This document shows, in pieces, positions 9,335-19,733 of a stretch of 64,000 nt of DNA. Below the pieces are notes generated by a model. The model was given only the letters and a program-made list of their open reading frames with translations. It had not been told where the DNA came from and ran no database searches. The stretch comes from Steroidobacter denitrificans. Its GTDB lineage: Bacteria > Pseudomonadota > Gammaproteobacteria > Steroidobacterales > Steroidobacteraceae. The first letter of the stretch is position 1. The number at the start of each line of letters is the position of its first letter. The stretch covers positions 1,886,001 through 1,950,000 of the forward strand of contig NZ_CP011971.1 of NCBI RefSeq assembly GCF_001579945.1. The letters are read 5' to 3'. Position numbers and translations under genes: made by a program.

Positions 9335-12247
9335 CTAAACGTCTGAGGCTGCTTTCTTGGCGTTGGGGCGCAGGCGGGTGGTCTGGCGCAGCGAGGCTTC
9401 GGTGCGAGTCGCACGCAAGGCCGCATCGACCAGGTTGCGCTGCTGGCGGGTATGCAACTGCGGGATACCCGTGGCCGGTGCCGCGGCCGGCGCACGCCCC
9501 GCGTACAGCAGCGTATGCTCGGGCGACAACGGTTCCTGCAGACGGTGCCGAATCTGGTACCAACCGCCCTGATTCTGCGGTTCCTCCTGACACCAGACGA
9601 TCTCTCGCGCCGCCGAATACTTGCGAATGATGGCCGCATACTGCTCGCTGGGGAACGGATACAATTGCTCGATGCGCACGATGGCGCAATGAGTCAGCGC
9701 ATCGGCACGGCGCGATTCCAGCAGATCGAAGTACACCTTGCCGGAGCAGAACACGATGCGCTTGACCTTTGCGGGCTGGAGGTCATCCACTTCATCGATG
9801 ACGTCACGGAAACTTCCGTGCGTCAAATCCTCCAGTGAGGACACCGACAGCTTATGACGCAGCAGACTCTTGGGTGTCATGACGATGAGCGGCTTGCGGA
9901 AGCCGTGCTTCATCTGACGGCGCAGCATATGAAACATCTGCGCCGGCGTCGAAGGCACGCAGACCTGCATGTTCTGTTCGGCGCACAATTGCAGAAAGCG
10001 TTCCAGACGAGCCGAGGAATGTTCCGGCCCCTGGCCTTCATAGCCATGCGGCAGCAATAGCGTCAGGCCGCACAAGCGACCCCATTTGGCCTCGCCCGAA
10101 CTGATGAACTGATCGATGATGACCTGGGCGCCATTGGCAAAGTCGCCGAATTGTCCTTCCCATAAGGTCAGGCAGTTCGGTTCCGTGGTCGAGAACCCAT
10201 ATTCGAAGCCCATGACGGCTTCTTCCGAAAGCAGCGAATCGATGACCGTGAAGCGCGGCTGTCCGGCCATCAGGTTTTCGAGCGGCACATAGGTTGCGCC
10301 GCTGGTCTGATCGTGCCATACGGCATGACGATGAAAGAATGTGCCTCGGCCGCTGTCCTGGCCCGTGAGGCGCACCTCGAAGCCTTCGGTCAGCAGCGTG
10401 GCGTAAGCCAGCGTCTCGGCAAAACCCCAGTCCAGCGGCAGCTGGCCGGCGGTCATTTTCTCGCGATCCTGCACCACCCGCGCCACCTGCCGGTGCAGCG
10501 TGAAATTCGAGGGGAAACTGATGAGTTTGCCGGCCAGCTCGCGCAGCTGTTCGATGCGCACGCCGGTCGGCACCACTTCGTCTAGATCGACGTCGTGGTA
10601 TTTCGACCAGTCGGCGGTATGCTGGTTGCCGATGAGGCCCAGCGAATGCTTCGCCTGGGAAACACCCTCGTCCATATCACGGCGATAGCGCTCCACCATG
10701 GCGTCGGCCTCCGCCATCGTGACGACATTCTCGCCCACCAGTTTGTCGGCATAGATCTGCCTCGGCGTGTGCTGCTGGCGGATCGTCCGGTACATCACAG
10801 GCTGGGTGGCTGCCGGCTCATCCGCTTCGTTGTGCCCCAGCCGGCGATAACACACCAGATCGATGACCACATCCTTGCGGAAGGTCATGCGATAGTCCAA
10901 CGCCAGGCGCGTCACCAGCAACACGGCCTCCACATCGTCGCCGTTCACATGGAAAATCGGCGCCTCGATCATCTTGGCCACGTCGCTGCAGTACAGCGTC
11001 GAGCGCGCATCGCGCGGATCGGAGATCGTGAAGCCGACCTGGTTATTGATGATGACGTGCACCGTGCCGCCGGTGTAAAAACCGCGCGCCTGCGACATCT
11101 GCAGCGTCTCCATGACCACGCCCTGCCCCGCGAACGCTGCATCGCCGTGGATCAGTATCGGCATGACCTTCACGCCCGCCGCATCGTTGCGCCGCTGCTG
11201 GCGGGCGCGCACCGAACCCTGTACGACGGTATTGACGACCTCCAGATGCGAGGGATTGAAGGCAAGCGCCACATGCACATTGCCGGCAGGCGTCTGGATG
11301 TCGGTGGAGAAACCCTTGTGATATTTGACGTCGCCCGAACCCTGCATGTGGTTGACGTCGTAGTGGCCCTCGAACTCCGAGAACAGTTGCTGCGGCGACT
11401 TGCCGAGCACATTGACGAGTACGTTCAAGCGGCCGCGATGAGCCATGCCGATGACGATTTCCTCGATGCTGCGCTGACCGCCCTCCTGGATCAAATCATC
11501 GAGCAGCGGAATCAGCGCATCGCCGCCTTCCAGGGAAAAACGCTTCTGCGCCGGATAACGGGTTGCGAGGTAGCGTTCCAGGCCTTCGGCGGCGGTCAAG
11601 TGACGCAGACAGGTCCTGCGCTCCTCGGTCGAAAGACCGCCTCGGATACGCCGTTGCTGGAACTGGTCCTGAAGCCACAGCCGCTCCTTGGAACTGGATA
11701 CGTGCGCAAATTCCGCCCCGATGGGGCCGCAATAGATATGCTTCAGCTGCGCCACGATATCGCGCAGCGCCATGCGCGGAACAATCGCTTCGGTGCGGCT
11801 ACCGGTGTAGAACTCGGTGGCCATGTCGGCTTCGCTCAAGCCGAAATGATCCAATTCGAGCACTTGCGGCACCGGGCGATTCGTCAGACCCAACGGATCG
11901 ATATTCGCGATCAGATGGCCTCGATTGGCGTATACCTGTACCAGACGGGACACCGCACCCTGCTTCGCCGAGGCATCCCCGAAGGGCGCTGCGCCAGTTG
12001 GAAGCGCGCCGGAGCGGGTGCGCCGCGCCAAAGCCTCACGGATGGGGCCATGGGCGATATCGACCCTTGCCTCGCTACCCGTTGCACCTGCCGATCCGGC
12101 GCCGTTCAGGCTGCCGAAATAGTCGCGCCAGGACGGTTCGACCGAGCCGGGATCGAGCAGATACCGTTCATACAGGGATTCGACATAAGGGGCGTTGCCA
12201 GCCCCGAGAGGCGTAGAGGCGAGCAAAGCTCGCAAAGAGTCGCTCAT
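9335..12247 (-). CDS. odhA: 2-oxoglutarate dehydrogenase E1 component
   Basis: This 970-aa thiamine-diphosphate enzyme decarboxylates 2-oxoglutarate in the TCA cycle. It has the characteristic N-terminal E2-binding segment ([20 protein letters not shown]), then the ThDP domain with [18 protein letters not shown] and [15 protein letters not shown], the [16 protein letters not shown] motif, and the C-terminal transketolase-like region ([20 protein letters not shown]). It is the first gene of odhA-odhB-lpdA. The 269-nt stretch upstream (12248-12516) holds no gene and should contain the promoter. Confidence 0.98.
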   Translation of the reverse strand: MSDSLRALLASTPLGAGNAPYVESLYERYLLDPGSVEPSWRDYFGSLNGAGSAGATGSEARVDIAHGPIREALARRTRSGALPTGAAPFGDASAKQGAVSRLVQVYANRGHLIANIDPLGLTNRPVPQVLELDHFGLSEADMATEFYTGSRTEAIVPRMALRDIVAQLKHIYCGPIGAEFAHVSSSKERLWLQDQFQQRRIRGGLSTEERRTCLRHLTAAEGLERYLATRYPAQKRFSLEGGDALIPLLDDLIQEGGQRSIEEIVIGMAHRGRLNVLVNVLGKSPQQLFSEFEGHYDVNHMQGSGDVKYHKGFSTDIQTPAGNVHVALAFNPSHLEVVNTVVQGSVRARQQRRNDAAGVKVMPILIHGDAAFAGQGVVMETLQMSQARGFYTGGTVHVIINNQVGFTISDPRDARSTLYCSDVAKMIEAPIFHVNGDDVEAVLLVTRLALDYRMTFRKDVVIDLVCYRRLGHNEADEPAATQPVMYRTIRQQHTPRQIYADKLVGENVVTMAEADAMVERYRRDMDEGVSQAKHSLGLIGNQHTADWSKYHDVDLDEVVPTGVRIEQLRELAGKLISFPSNFTLHRQVARVVQDREKMTAGQLPLDWGFAETLAYATLLTEGFEVRLTGQDSGRGTFFHRHAVWHDQTSGATYVPLENLMAGQPRFTVIDSLLSEEAVMGFEYGFSTTEPNCLTLWEGQFGDFANGAQVIIDQFISSGEAKWGRLCGLTLLLPHGYEGQGPEHSSARLERFLQLCAEQNMQVCVPSTPAQMFHMLRRQMKHGFRKPLIVMTPKSLLRHKLSVSSLEDLTHGSFRDVIDEVDDLQPAKVKRIVFCSGKVYFDLLESRRADALTHCAIVRIEQLYPFPSEQYAAIIRKYSAAREIVWCQEEPQNQGGWYQIRHRLQEPLSPEHTLLYAGRAPAAAPATGIPQLHTRQQRNLVDAALRATRTEASLRQTTRLRPNAKKAASDV

Positions 12248-12516
12248 TGCGCTCGCAGATTCCTGTGCGGACGAGGGAAGAACGCGATACCGCCAGTCCC
12301 CCAGTGGACCAGCTTATGTGATCCAGTAGTGTAGCCGAAGCACGGCGCGGAACAAAAAAGTCGCGCCCAGGCGCGAAACAGTTCACATCCGGCACGCTGC
12401 GAAAGGACACAGCGAACGGTTCATTCCGGCCCGAAAGCAGGCCGCTCGCCTCCGTGAGGGCGCCTGCCGGGCGCGGTTTCGCGGGCATCAACACGAGGAC
12501 AGACGCCACATCTGCG

Positions 12517-13377
12517 TCAGCCGCGCGTTTGACCAAGACCTTCTTCGATGCGGCGCACGACCGCCATCAACTTCGGACGTACGTCGTTCAGCAAATATTC
12601 CCTGGACACCTTGAACGCCGGTGCACCGGCGTTGATGGACATCGGCGGCAGGCCATTGCCCGGCCTGAAGCCCATTGCGATGCCATTGACGTCGCTTTGC
12701 CAATCACCGAAGGAGCCGCATACGCCCAGTTCCCGGCAGATCGCCAGCGACTTCTCGATGCCCGCCTTGAGCGTCGGCCAGGCCGCATGATCCAGTTCCC
12801 TGATCTGGTCCAGCAGATCGATGCGTTCCGCCTCGCTGCACACCGACAGGTAACCCCGGCCGATGGCCGAGGTCGCCAGCGGCAAGCGCATGCCGACATC
12901 CAGATTCAACGCCAGCACCGCATTGCTCTTGCAGACCTCCACATACACCATGCTCAGGCGCTGACGCGTACCGAGCGCGACCAGCGTACCCGTGGCATCC
13001 GCGAGCTCCTGCATCAGCGGACGCGCCAGGTCGCGTACTTCGAATCTTCCCAACGCGGCGCTGCCTAGCGCCAAAGCCGCCGTGCCCAGGCGATACTTGC
13101 CGAACTCCTTTACATAGTGCAAATAGCCGAGCTTTGTCAGCGTATAGGTCAGCCGCGACACCGTCGATTTCGGCAACGCACAGCGCTCCGAGATTTCCTG
13201 GTTGCCCAACAGCCAGACACCATCTCGATAGCAGGCCAGCACCTCCAGGCCGCGCGACAGCGCAGTGACGAAATGCCGATCCGCCTTGCCGGTGGACTTG
13301 CCGGTGGATATGCGCTCCGCGTCCTGCGATGCCTCGCCGGACGGTTGCGGCGAGTCGATACCCGTTGCTCGCGTCAT
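12517..13377 (-). CDS. IclR-family transcriptional regulator
   Basis: This 286-aa regulator has an N-terminal winged helix-turn-helix (about residues 37-100: FVTALSRGLEVLACYRDG to TKLGYLHYVKEFGKYRLG) and a C-terminal IclR effector-binding domain with typical LPLATSAIGRGYLS and GIAMGFRPGN segments. It is transcribed divergently from two acyl-CoA dehydrogenase genes, so it most likely controls them in response to a catabolic intermediate. The effector cannot be read from the sequence. The first 30 residues are a variable tail containing a short STGKSTGK repeat. Confidence 0.92.
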   Translation of the reverse strand: MTRATGIDSPQPSGEASQDAERISTGKSTGKADRHFVTALSRGLEVLACYRDGVWLLGNQEISERCALPKSTVSRLTYTLTKLGYLHYVKEFGKYRLGTAALALGSAALGRFEVRDLARPLMQELADATGTLVALGTRQRLSMVYVEVCKSNAVLALNLDVGMRLPLATSAIGRGYLSVCSEAERIDLLDQIRELDHAAWPTLKAGIEKSLAICRELGVCGSFGDWQSDVNGIAMGFRPGNGLPPMSINAGAPAFKVSREYLLNDVRPKLMAVVRRIEEGLGQTRG

Positions 13378-13476
13378 CTGCGGATGCTCAAAACCATATG
13401 GAATCTACCGGTAAGGTAAGATCACCCGAATCGAAGTGCGGTAGGTTGTTGGAGAATTGCCTCGGCAGCCGCATGA

Positions 13477-13628
13477 TTCTGCTTTGCAGGCTGATATTCC
13501 GCAGAAAACTATCACAATTGCCATAGAGATTGCGAATTCTGCGGCTTGTAGACGTCATCTGAAACACCCTATCATCGTCTACGCGACAGTCGGATCTGCT
13601 AGGAAGACCTAAGCTCTGCATAGCAGAA
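13477..13628. promoter_or_regulatory. Repeated TTCTGC/GCAGAA motifs between iclR and acyl-CoA dehydrogenase
   Basis: The 284-nt divergent region holds the hexamer TTCTGC or its complement five times (one copy as TCTGC): 13477, 13501, 13537, 13615 and 13623. Perfect 8-bp arms CCGCAGAA (13499-13506) and TTCTGCGG (13537-13544) face each other, and a tight dyad TCTGC-ATA-GCAGA lies at 13615-13627, 35 nt from the dehydrogenase ATG. A separate GTAGACG/CGTCTAC dyad lies at 13548-13582. These are candidate operators for the neighbouring IclR protein; binding is inferred. Confidence 0.4.
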
Positions 13629-13661
13629 TTTACAATCTTGATCGAAGCGCCTGGGGTTTTC

Positions 13662-14861
13662 ATGGACCTGAACTTCACTCCCGAGCAGCAGGCTTTTCGC
13701 GATGAAGTTCGTCGCTTCCTGAACGACCGGTTGCCCGGTGACATCAGCCGCAGGGTCAAGAACGGCCAGCCGCTCGAGCCGCAGGACTACACGCGCTGGC
13801 AAAAAATTCTTTTCGAGCAAGGCTGGGGCGCTCCGGGGTGGCCCGCTAAATTCGGCGGTCCGGGATGGGGACCGGTCGAAATGCATATTTTCGACGAAGA
13901 AGCGGCGATGGCGGGTGCGCCGCGCACGATTCCCTTCGGCCTGCAAATGGTAGGACCGGTGATCATGAGGTTCGGCACACCGGCCCAACAGGAGCGTTTT
14001 CTGCCGCGCATCCTCAAAGCCGAGGACTGGTGGTGCCAGGGCTATTCGGAACCCGGCGCCGGCTCCGATCTGGCTTCGCTCAAGACACGTGCCGAGCGCC
14101 ACGGCGATCATTATACCGTCAACGGCCAGAAAACCTGGAATACGCTCGGTCAACACGCCGACTGGATCTTTTGCCTGGTGCGCACCGATCCGCAGGCGCC
14201 CAAACAGCAACAGGGCATTTCGTTCCTGCTGATCGACATGAAGACACCGGGCATCACCGTGCGACCGATCATTACCCTGGACGGCGCGCACGAAGTAAAC
14301 GAAATATGGTTCGAGAACGTGATCGTGCCGGCGGAAAATTTGGTCGGCGAAGAAAATAAAGGCTGGACCTACGCGAAGTTCCTGCTGGGACATGAACGCA
14401 CCAGCATCGCCGGCGTCGGCATCAGCAAACGCGAGCTCAAACGCCTCAAGCAGATCGCCGGACGCGAGATCAAGAACGACCGTCCGCTGATCGAGGATCC
14501 CTTGTTCGCCGCACGCATTGCACAGGTAGAAATCGATCTCATGGCCTTGGAGGTCACGAACCTGCGCGCCTTGTCGGCCGAATCCCGAAATCAGGCACCA
14601 GGACCGGAGGCCTCGGTGCTCAAGATCAAGGCCACCGAGATCCAGCAGGCGATCAGCGAACTGATGATGTATGCCGTCGGCCCCTACGCCTTGCCCTTCG
14701 AGCGTCAATCGCCCGAGGAAGGCGCACTCAGCAGTATCGCCGGACCGCCTTACGCGGCTCCGCTCGCCGCCGCCTATTGCAACCTGCGCAAGGTCACCAT
14801 CTACGGCGGTTCGAACGAGATCCAGCGCAATATCATAGCGCAGATGATCCTGGGACTATGA
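13662..14861 (+). CDS. Acyl-CoA dehydrogenase, large-type subunit
   Basis: This 399-aa FAD-dependent dehydrogenase begins MDLNFTPEQQAFRDEVRRF at 13662; an upstream in-frame ATG would add eight unconserved residues. The family motifs QGYSEPGAGSDLASLKTRAE (middle beta-domain) and TIYGGSNEIQRNIIAQMILGL (C-terminal flavin/arginine region) are present. It is followed 55 nt downstream by a second dehydrogenase gene. Such paired genes often encode heteromeric dehydrogenases acting on unusual substrates, such as pimeloyl-CoA or sterol side chains. The substrate is unknown. Confidence 0.9.
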   Translation: MDLNFTPEQQAFRDEVRRFLNDRLPGDISRRVKNGQPLEPQDYTRWQKILFEQGWGAPGWPAKFGGPGWGPVEMHIFDEEAAMAGAPRTIPFGLQMVGPVIMRFGTPAQQERFLPRILKAEDWWCQGYSEPGAGSDLASLKTRAERHGDHYTVNGQKTWNTLGQHADWIFCLVRTDPQAPKQQQGISFLLIDMKTPGITVRPIITLDGAHEVNEIWFENVIVPAENLVGEENKGWTYAKFLLGHERTSIAGVGISKRELKRLKQIAGREIKNDRPLIEDPLFAARIAQVEIDLMALEVTNLRALSAESRNQAPGPEASVLKIKATEIQQAISELMMYAVGPYALPFERQSPEEGALSSIAGPPYAAPLAAAYCNLRKVTIYGGSNEIQRNIIAQMILGL

Positions 14862-14916
14862 GCACTAACGAGTAATCAACGCCGGTGTAGTCAACCCCGG
14901 ACGGGAACCACAGCCC

Positions 14917-16092
14917 ATGGATTTCAACTTCAACGAAGAACAGCAACTGCTGGCGGACACCCTGCGCCGGTTCGTGCGCGAGAGCTACAGCTTCGAAACC
15001 CGGCGCGGCATCCTGGCATCACCGCGGGGCTGGAGCCGCCAGATCTGGCAGCGGCTGGCGGAGCTCGGCATCACTGCACTGGCCATTCCGGAACGCTACG
15101 GCGGCCTGAGTACCGGCGCCGCAGCCAGCGCGGTCGATGTCATGCTGGCCATGAACGCCCTCGGCGAGGGGTTGGTACTGGAACCCTATCTGGCCACGGC
15201 AGTCATCGTCCCCGGCCTACTGACGCATCTCGGCGACGAGAACGCATCGGCCGAATTACTGCCGGCCATCGCCGCCGGCGAGCGAATCATCGTCCTGGCG
15301 CATCAGGAATCCGGCACACGCGGCGAACTCGACCGGGTCGCCACTCGCGCGAAAACCGGTGACGGATACTATATTCTGGACGGACATAAAAGTGTCATCA
15401 TGCACGGCGACACCGCCGACGAATGGCTGATCTCGGCGCGTAGCGCCGGCGAGGATGATGCGCGTAGCGTCGGCGGGGATCGCAGCGAAAACGGCATCAG
15501 CATATTTCGCGTCGACCCTGAAACGCCCGGCGTGAAACTGACCGGCTATCGAACCCTTGACGGTCAACGCGCCGCCGATATCGAGCTGAAGCACGTAAAG
15601 ATTCCGGCGCACCGACGGGTGGGCGCCGAAGGCCAGGCGTTCGCGGCCATCGAGGCTGCGCACGAGCTGGGCATCAGCGCACTTTGCGCCGAGGCGGTCG
15701 GCATCATGAAGGCGCTCGTCGCCGCGACCGTGGACTATACCCGCAACCGGAAACAGTTCGGCGTGGCCATCGCCTCCTTCCAGGTGCTGCAGCATCGAAT
15801 GGCCGACATGTTCCTGCATAGCGAGCAGGCGTTATCGATGAGCTATCTGGCGGCGATCCGGTGCACCGACGCGGATAGCGGCGAACGCCGCCGCGCCCTG
15901 TCCGCCGCCAAAGCCCTCATCGGTCAGGCCGGCCGATACATCGGCCAGCAGGCCATCCAGCTGCACGGCGGCATGGGCATGACCGATGAATTGATCATCG
16001 GTCACTATTTCAAGCGTCTGACCGCGATCGATCTGAGCTTCGGCGACACCGACTATCACATCCAGCGTTTCATCCAGGCCGGTTCCAGCTGA
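14917..16092 (+). CDS. Acyl-CoA dehydrogenase, partner subunit
   Basis: A 391-aa acyl-CoA dehydrogenase family protein starting MDFNFNEEQQLLADTLRRFV. The C-terminal part carries RKQFGVAIASFQVLQHRMAD and IQLHGGMGMTDELIIGHYFK, typical of the family. Where the first dehydrogenase has a full EPGAGSD motif, this one reads LAHQESGTRGELDRVATRAK, so the flavin/substrate loop is diverged, as in the small subunits of heteromeric dehydrogenases. Probably co-transcribed and co-assembled with its neighbour, which is inference from spacing and motif loss. Confidence 0.87.
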   Translation: MDFNFNEEQQLLADTLRRFVRESYSFETRRGILASPRGWSRQIWQRLAELGITALAIPERYGGLSTGAAASAVDVMLAMNALGEGLVLEPYLATAVIVPGLLTHLGDENASAELLPAIAAGERIIVLAHQESGTRGELDRVATRAKTGDGYYILDGHKSVIMHGDTADEWLISARSAGEDDARSVGGDRSENGISIFRVDPETPGVKLTGYRTLDGQRAADIELKHVKIPAHRRVGAEGQAFAAIEAAHELGISALCAEAVGIMKALVAATVDYTRNRKQFGVAIASFQVLQHRMADMFLHSEQALSMSYLAAIRCTDADSGERRRALSAAKALIGQAGRYIGQQAIQLHGGMGMTDELIIGHYFKRLTAIDLSFGDTDYHIQRFIQAGSS

Positions 16093-16153
16093 ATCCCCAC
16101 ACTGCGGCGGCGGCGAATGCCGCCGCATGCCGATTCAGTCTTCAGGCCTGTCT

Positions 16154-16537
16154 TCAGATCTTTTGCTCCTGATGTTCGCCGGATGGCCGGCCTCCCGAGC
16201 GGCGTTCATTCACCTCGCGAATCGTATCCAGCGCCAGGGCGGAATGGGCATAGGCGCCACCCGCACGCATTTCGGCTGCAACCCAGATGGCCTCGATAAT
16301 CTCCTGCTCTGTAGCGCCATCGCGCAGAGCCGCCTTCGTATGACCGCGAATGCAATACGGACATTGCGTGACGTGCGCCACCGCGACGGCGATCAGCTGC
16401 TTGGTCTTGGCAGGCAGCGCGCCAGCCTTGAAGACCTGTTCGCTGAAGGCGGTAAAGGCATCATGGATATGCGGTGCAAGATTCTTGCGTACCGCGGCCA
16501 GCTCGGGCGTCGCGTGTGGAAAAAGATCGTGAGGCAT
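16154..16537 (-). CDS. AhpD-like / carboxymuconolactone decarboxylase family protein
   Basis: This 127-aa protein starts MPHDLFPHATPEL, with AGGAGGAA 8 nt upstream; a longer in-frame start is less likely. It carries the AhpD-type redox motif TQCPYCIRGHTKAALRDGA, i.e. CxxC followed by a His, the thiol peroxidase active site in an all-helical fold. The likely role is a small thiol reductase or peroxidase. It is convergent with the acyl-CoA dehydrogenase pair and divergent from mmsA. Confidence 0.85.
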   Translation of the reverse strand: MPHDLFPHATPELAAVRKNLAPHIHDAFTAFSEQVFKAGALPAKTKQLIAVAVAHVTQCPYCIRGHTKAALRDGATEQEIIEAIWVAAEMRAGGAYAHSALALDTIREVNERRSGGRPSGEHQEQKI

Positions 16538-16788
16538 GAAGACGTTCCTCCTGGTGCGGGATACATGACTTGGGCAGGATGCATCGCGGCATCCAGGCAG
16601 CATGCATCATGCCTCTGAACCAGGATCGATGACATCCGGTAAATCACCGGGATACTCGCCGTCCTTCCAGCCCGAGACGCTCGGCAATGCAGTGGCTTGG
16701 GACCGGTTGCGCCAGCGGCATGCAAGGCTCAGGATGCTGACCAGGCAACCCTTGCACCATCGACTTGCACCATCGCTGAGACTTTCCC

Positions 16789-18363
16789 ATGAATGCGCCT
16801 CCCGCTCATGCCTCCAGTATCGCTCCGGAAGACACCGCCGCCGAGTTGGTCGGGCACTGGATCGACGGCAGGGCAATAAGTGGCGCCGGCCGGCGCCACC
16901 CCGTCTATGATCCGGCCACCGGCAAGATGACGCGCCATGTGGCGCTGGGCGATGTGCAGGAGGTGACCCAGGCAGTTGCCAGTGCGAAGCGTGCCTGGCC
17001 GGACTGGGCCGACACGCCGGCAGTACGCCGGGCACGCGTCCTGGCAAACTTTCTTGCCCTCTTGAATCAGCATCGCGACGAGTTGGCCGCCATCATCACC
17101 AGCGAGCATGGCAAGATCTTCAGCGATGCCCAAGGCGAGATCACACGAGGCATCGAGATCGTCGAGTTCACCTGTGGAATTCCGCAACTGCTCAAGGGCG
17201 ATTTCAGCGACCAGGTGTCCACGGGTATGGACAATTGGACACTGCGCCAGCCGCTCGGCGTAGTGGCGGGTATCAGCCCCTTCAACTTTCCATGCATGGT
17301 GCCTTGCTGGATGTTCCCTGTCGCGATCGCCTGCGGCAATACGTTCATCCTCAAGCCCAGCGAGCGCGATCCTTCCGCCGCACTGTTCATGGCGCAGCTG
17401 CTCACGCGCGCCGGCTTGCCGGACGGCGTCTTCAACGTGATCCAGGGGGACAAGGCCGCGGTAGATGCATTGCTGGAGCATCCCGATGTCAAGGCGCTCA
17501 GCTTCGTAGGTTCCACGCCGATTGCGCATCATCTGTATCAGCGCGGCGCATCTCTCGGCAAACGCGTCCAGGCCTTGGGCGGCGCCAAGAATCACATGGT
17601 CATAATGCCCGATGCCGACTTGGCGGCGGCCGTGGACGCCCTGATGGGCGCCGCCTACGGTTCCGCCGGCGAGCGCTGTATGGCGATCTCCGTAGCCGTG
17701 CTGGTGGGCGAGGTGGCCGATAAGCTCATGCCGATTCTGGCCGAGCGCACCCGGGAATTGAAGGTCGGAAACGGCATGGATGCACAAGCCCAGATGGGGC
17801 CGGTCGTCACACTGCAGGCGTTGGAGCGGATTCGCAGCTATATCGACGCTGGCGTACGCAGCGGTGCGAAGCTGCTGGTGGATGGACGCGTCGACCCGCA
17901 TACCGGCGAACCGTTCAGCGTTCCCGGACATGAAAACGGCTTCTGGATCGGCGGCAGCTTATTCGATCATGTCACGCCGGAAATGCAGATCTATAAGGAA
18001 GAGATCTTCGGACCCGTACTGGCCTGCGTTCGTGTAAGGAATTTCGCAGCTGCGCTGGAACTGGTGAACGCTCACGAATTCGGCAACGGCGTCGCCTGCT
18101 ATACCCGCGATGGCCGCATTGCGCGCGAATTCGCCCGCCGCGTCGAGGTCGGGATGGTCGGCATCAATGTACCCATTCCGGTGCCCATGGCATGGCACGG
18201 CTTCGGCGGTTGGAAAAAGAGCCTGTTCGGCGACATGCACGCCTACGGAGAGGAAGGTATACGCTTCTATACCCGGCAAAAATCCGTCATGCAGCGCTGG
18301 CCCGGAAGCATCGACAAGGACACCGGCACCGATGCGGGATTCGTGATGCCGACTGCTCGATAG
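16789..18363 (+). CDS. mmsA: CoA-acylating methylmalonate-semialdehyde dehydrogenase
   Basis: This 524-aa aldehyde dehydrogenase superfamily protein shows the MmsA-type motifs [19 protein letters not shown] and the nucleophile region [19 protein letters not shown] with the catalytic Cys. MmsA converts (methyl)malonate semialdehyde plus CoA and NAD+ to propionyl- or acetyl-CoA in valine, thymine and inositol degradation. Near the acyl-CoA dehydrogenases it fits a branched-chain catabolic cluster. About 20 residues longer than many MmsA proteins, through an N-terminal Ala/Pro-rich tail. Confidence 0.92.
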   Translation: MNAPPAHASSIAPEDTAAELVGHWIDGRAISGAGRRHPVYDPATGKMTRHVALGDVQEVTQAVASAKRAWPDWADTPAVRRARVLANFLALLNQHRDELAAIITSEHGKIFSDAQGEITRGIEIVEFTCGIPQLLKGDFSDQVSTGMDNWTLRQPLGVVAGISPFNFPCMVPCWMFPVAIACGNTFILKPSERDPSAALFMAQLLTRAGLPDGVFNVIQGDKAAVDALLEHPDVKALSFVGSTPIAHHLYQRGASLGKRVQALGGAKNHMVIMPDADLAAAVDALMGAAYGSAGERCMAISVAVLVGEVADKLMPILAERTRELKVGNGMDAQAQMGPVVTLQALERIRSYIDAGVRSGAKLLVDGRVDPHTGEPFSVPGHENGFWIGGSLFDHVTPEMQIYKEEIFGPVLACVRVRNFAAALELVNAHEFGNGVACYTRDGRIAREFARRVEVGMVGINVPIPVPMAWHGFGGWKKSLFGDMHAYGEEGIRFYTRQKSVMQRWPGSIDKDTGTDAGFVMPTAR

Positions 18364-18397
18364 AACGACGCGGCCGATGCGTACAACAGATTTCATG

Positions 18398-18470
18398 CGC
18401 CCCGGGCAGGAATCGAACCTGCGACCTGTCGCTTAGGAGGCGACCGCTCTATCCACTGGGCTACCGGGGC
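18398..18470 (-). tRNA. tRNA-Arg(CCU)
   Basis: A standard cloverleaf on the minus strand. Acceptor GCCCCGG pairs with CCGGGGC, the T arm GCAGG-TTCGATT-CCTGC is perfect, and the seven-base anticodon loop CTCCTAA gives anticodon CCU. The CCA end is not encoded. It lies between mmsA and osmC. Confidence 0.95.
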
Positions 18471-18606
18471 ATGCCGGGCGGATTGTAGCAGCGCGAACCG
18501 GGATCTGCATGATCGCCCCGGACATGCCGGCCAGCAGCATGGGTAAATTATCCGGGGTCGGACTGATCGCTGTCGTCCATCCGTTGATCACGGCCTATGC
18601 TTGACG

Positions 18607-19032
18607 CTAGGAAATCAGCTTGGCATCCATAGTGATCTTGGCCTTCAACAGTTTCGACACCGGACAGCCGGTCTTGGCCTTGTCGGCGATTTCCAGAAAC
18701 TTCGCCTGGTCCGCACCGGGAATCCGCGCAACCACGTCCAAATGACTCGCGGTGATCGTGAATCCGCCATCGATCTGCTCCAATGACACAGCTGCGCGTG
18801 TCTCGATGCTCTCGGCCGTCAGGCCCGCCTCGCCCAGCATCAGCGACAATGCCATCGAGAAACACCCGGCGTGAGCCGCGCCGATCAGTTCTTCCGGATT
18901 CGTGCCCTTGCCGTCCTCGAAGCGATCCTTGAAACCATACGGCGCCTTATTCAATACGCCTGTTTCGGTCGAGATCGTGCCGCCGCCGTCCTTGAATCCA
19001 CCTTTCCATACAGCCGATGCATTCTTGATCAT
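18607..19032 (-). CDS. osmC: OsmC/Ohr-family peroxiredoxin (OsmC type)
   Basis: This 141-aa protein matches OsmC: N-terminal AVWKGGFKDGGGTIS, the first redox Cys in GAAHAGCFSMALSLMLGEAG and the second in DKAKTGCPVSKLLKA. These thiol peroxidases reduce organic hydroperoxides. It stands alone, with no linked OhrR-type regulator. Confidence 0.93.
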   Translation of the reverse strand: MIKNASAVWKGGFKDGGGTISTETGVLNKAPYGFKDRFEDGKGTNPEELIGAAHAGCFSMALSLMLGEAGLTAESIETRAAVSLEQIDGGFTITASHLDVVARIPGADQAKFLEIADKAKTGCPVSKLLKAKITMDAKLIS

Positions 19033-19158
19033 TTCAGCTCCTGAGTCGGATAAAACACATATGCCGGTAGGATCGCCTGGCTGCGATCACTATTACCAGG
19101 CCTGGGGTAGCCTACGCAGAGTTCCCTGTGCAGACATCGATCGACGATTGCACCGGCA

Positions 19159-19512
19159 TCATCTGTGCGCACGCGCGGCAAGGTAATCGCGCAGCACCAG
19201 CGCTCCGTTGTGTTCGACATCCCGGGCGCTGTACAGCAGGGTAACCGTACCGTGGCGGCCTGCCTCCAACAGCGGTTTCCATGCATCCTGGTTGGCGTCC
19301 AATTCGTGCCGGTAACGTTGCATGAACGGCTCCCAGCGCTCGACACGATGCCCGAACCATTGGCGCAACTGCGTACTGGGAGCCACTTCCTTGATCCATG
19401 CATCCTGCGCCAGCGCCTCCTTCTTGATACCGCGCGGCCACAGCCGCTCTACCAGAAAGCGTTGTCCATCGCTTCGCGTTCGCGGCTCATAAACTCGTTT
19501 GATCCTGAACAT
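19159..19512 (-). CDS. DUF488 family protein (YeaO-like)
   Basis: A 117-aa protein starting MFRIKRVYEPRTRSDGQRFL at 19512 behind a GGGGAG ribosome-binding site; upstream in-frame sequence is unconserved. It shows the DUF488 pattern: an N-terminal basic strand, LVERLWPRGIKKEAL, W-rich centre (LRQWFGHRVERWEPF) and TLLYSARDVEHNGALVL near the end. Function is unknown; the fold is thought to resemble a nuclease or rhodanese-like domain. Between this gene and the cytochrome gene (19513-19733) I see nothing. Confidence 0.82.
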   Translation of the reverse strand: MFRIKRVYEPRTRSDGQRFLVERLWPRGIKKEALAQDAWIKEVAPSTQLRQWFGHRVERWEPFMQRYRHELDANQDAWKPLLEAGRHGTVTLLYSARDVEHNGALVLRDYLAARAHR

Positions 19513-19733
19513 GGCTCCCCGCAGCTGCGTCCATCCATAACATGACGGCTGCGCAAGACGGCTGCAAGCCGGAATATTGCGCATTGCCAGTCGTCTCGGG
19601 AGCGATGCATGCTTGTCGATCGCGACTTCCAAGCTCCGGGAACGTGCAGAGACGGGACAGCAACAAACCACCAGGCGGTCTGCCGTACCGCCACTGCCCC
19701 GCCCGAACAGCAGCGGCACGGCGCACGGGCCGC

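Noticed and set aside
10595-12334. Long open frame (579 codons) antisense to odhA
   Set aside because: Same reason: odhA is unmistakable in the other strand and the antisense product is rich in His/Arg/Gln without any motif.
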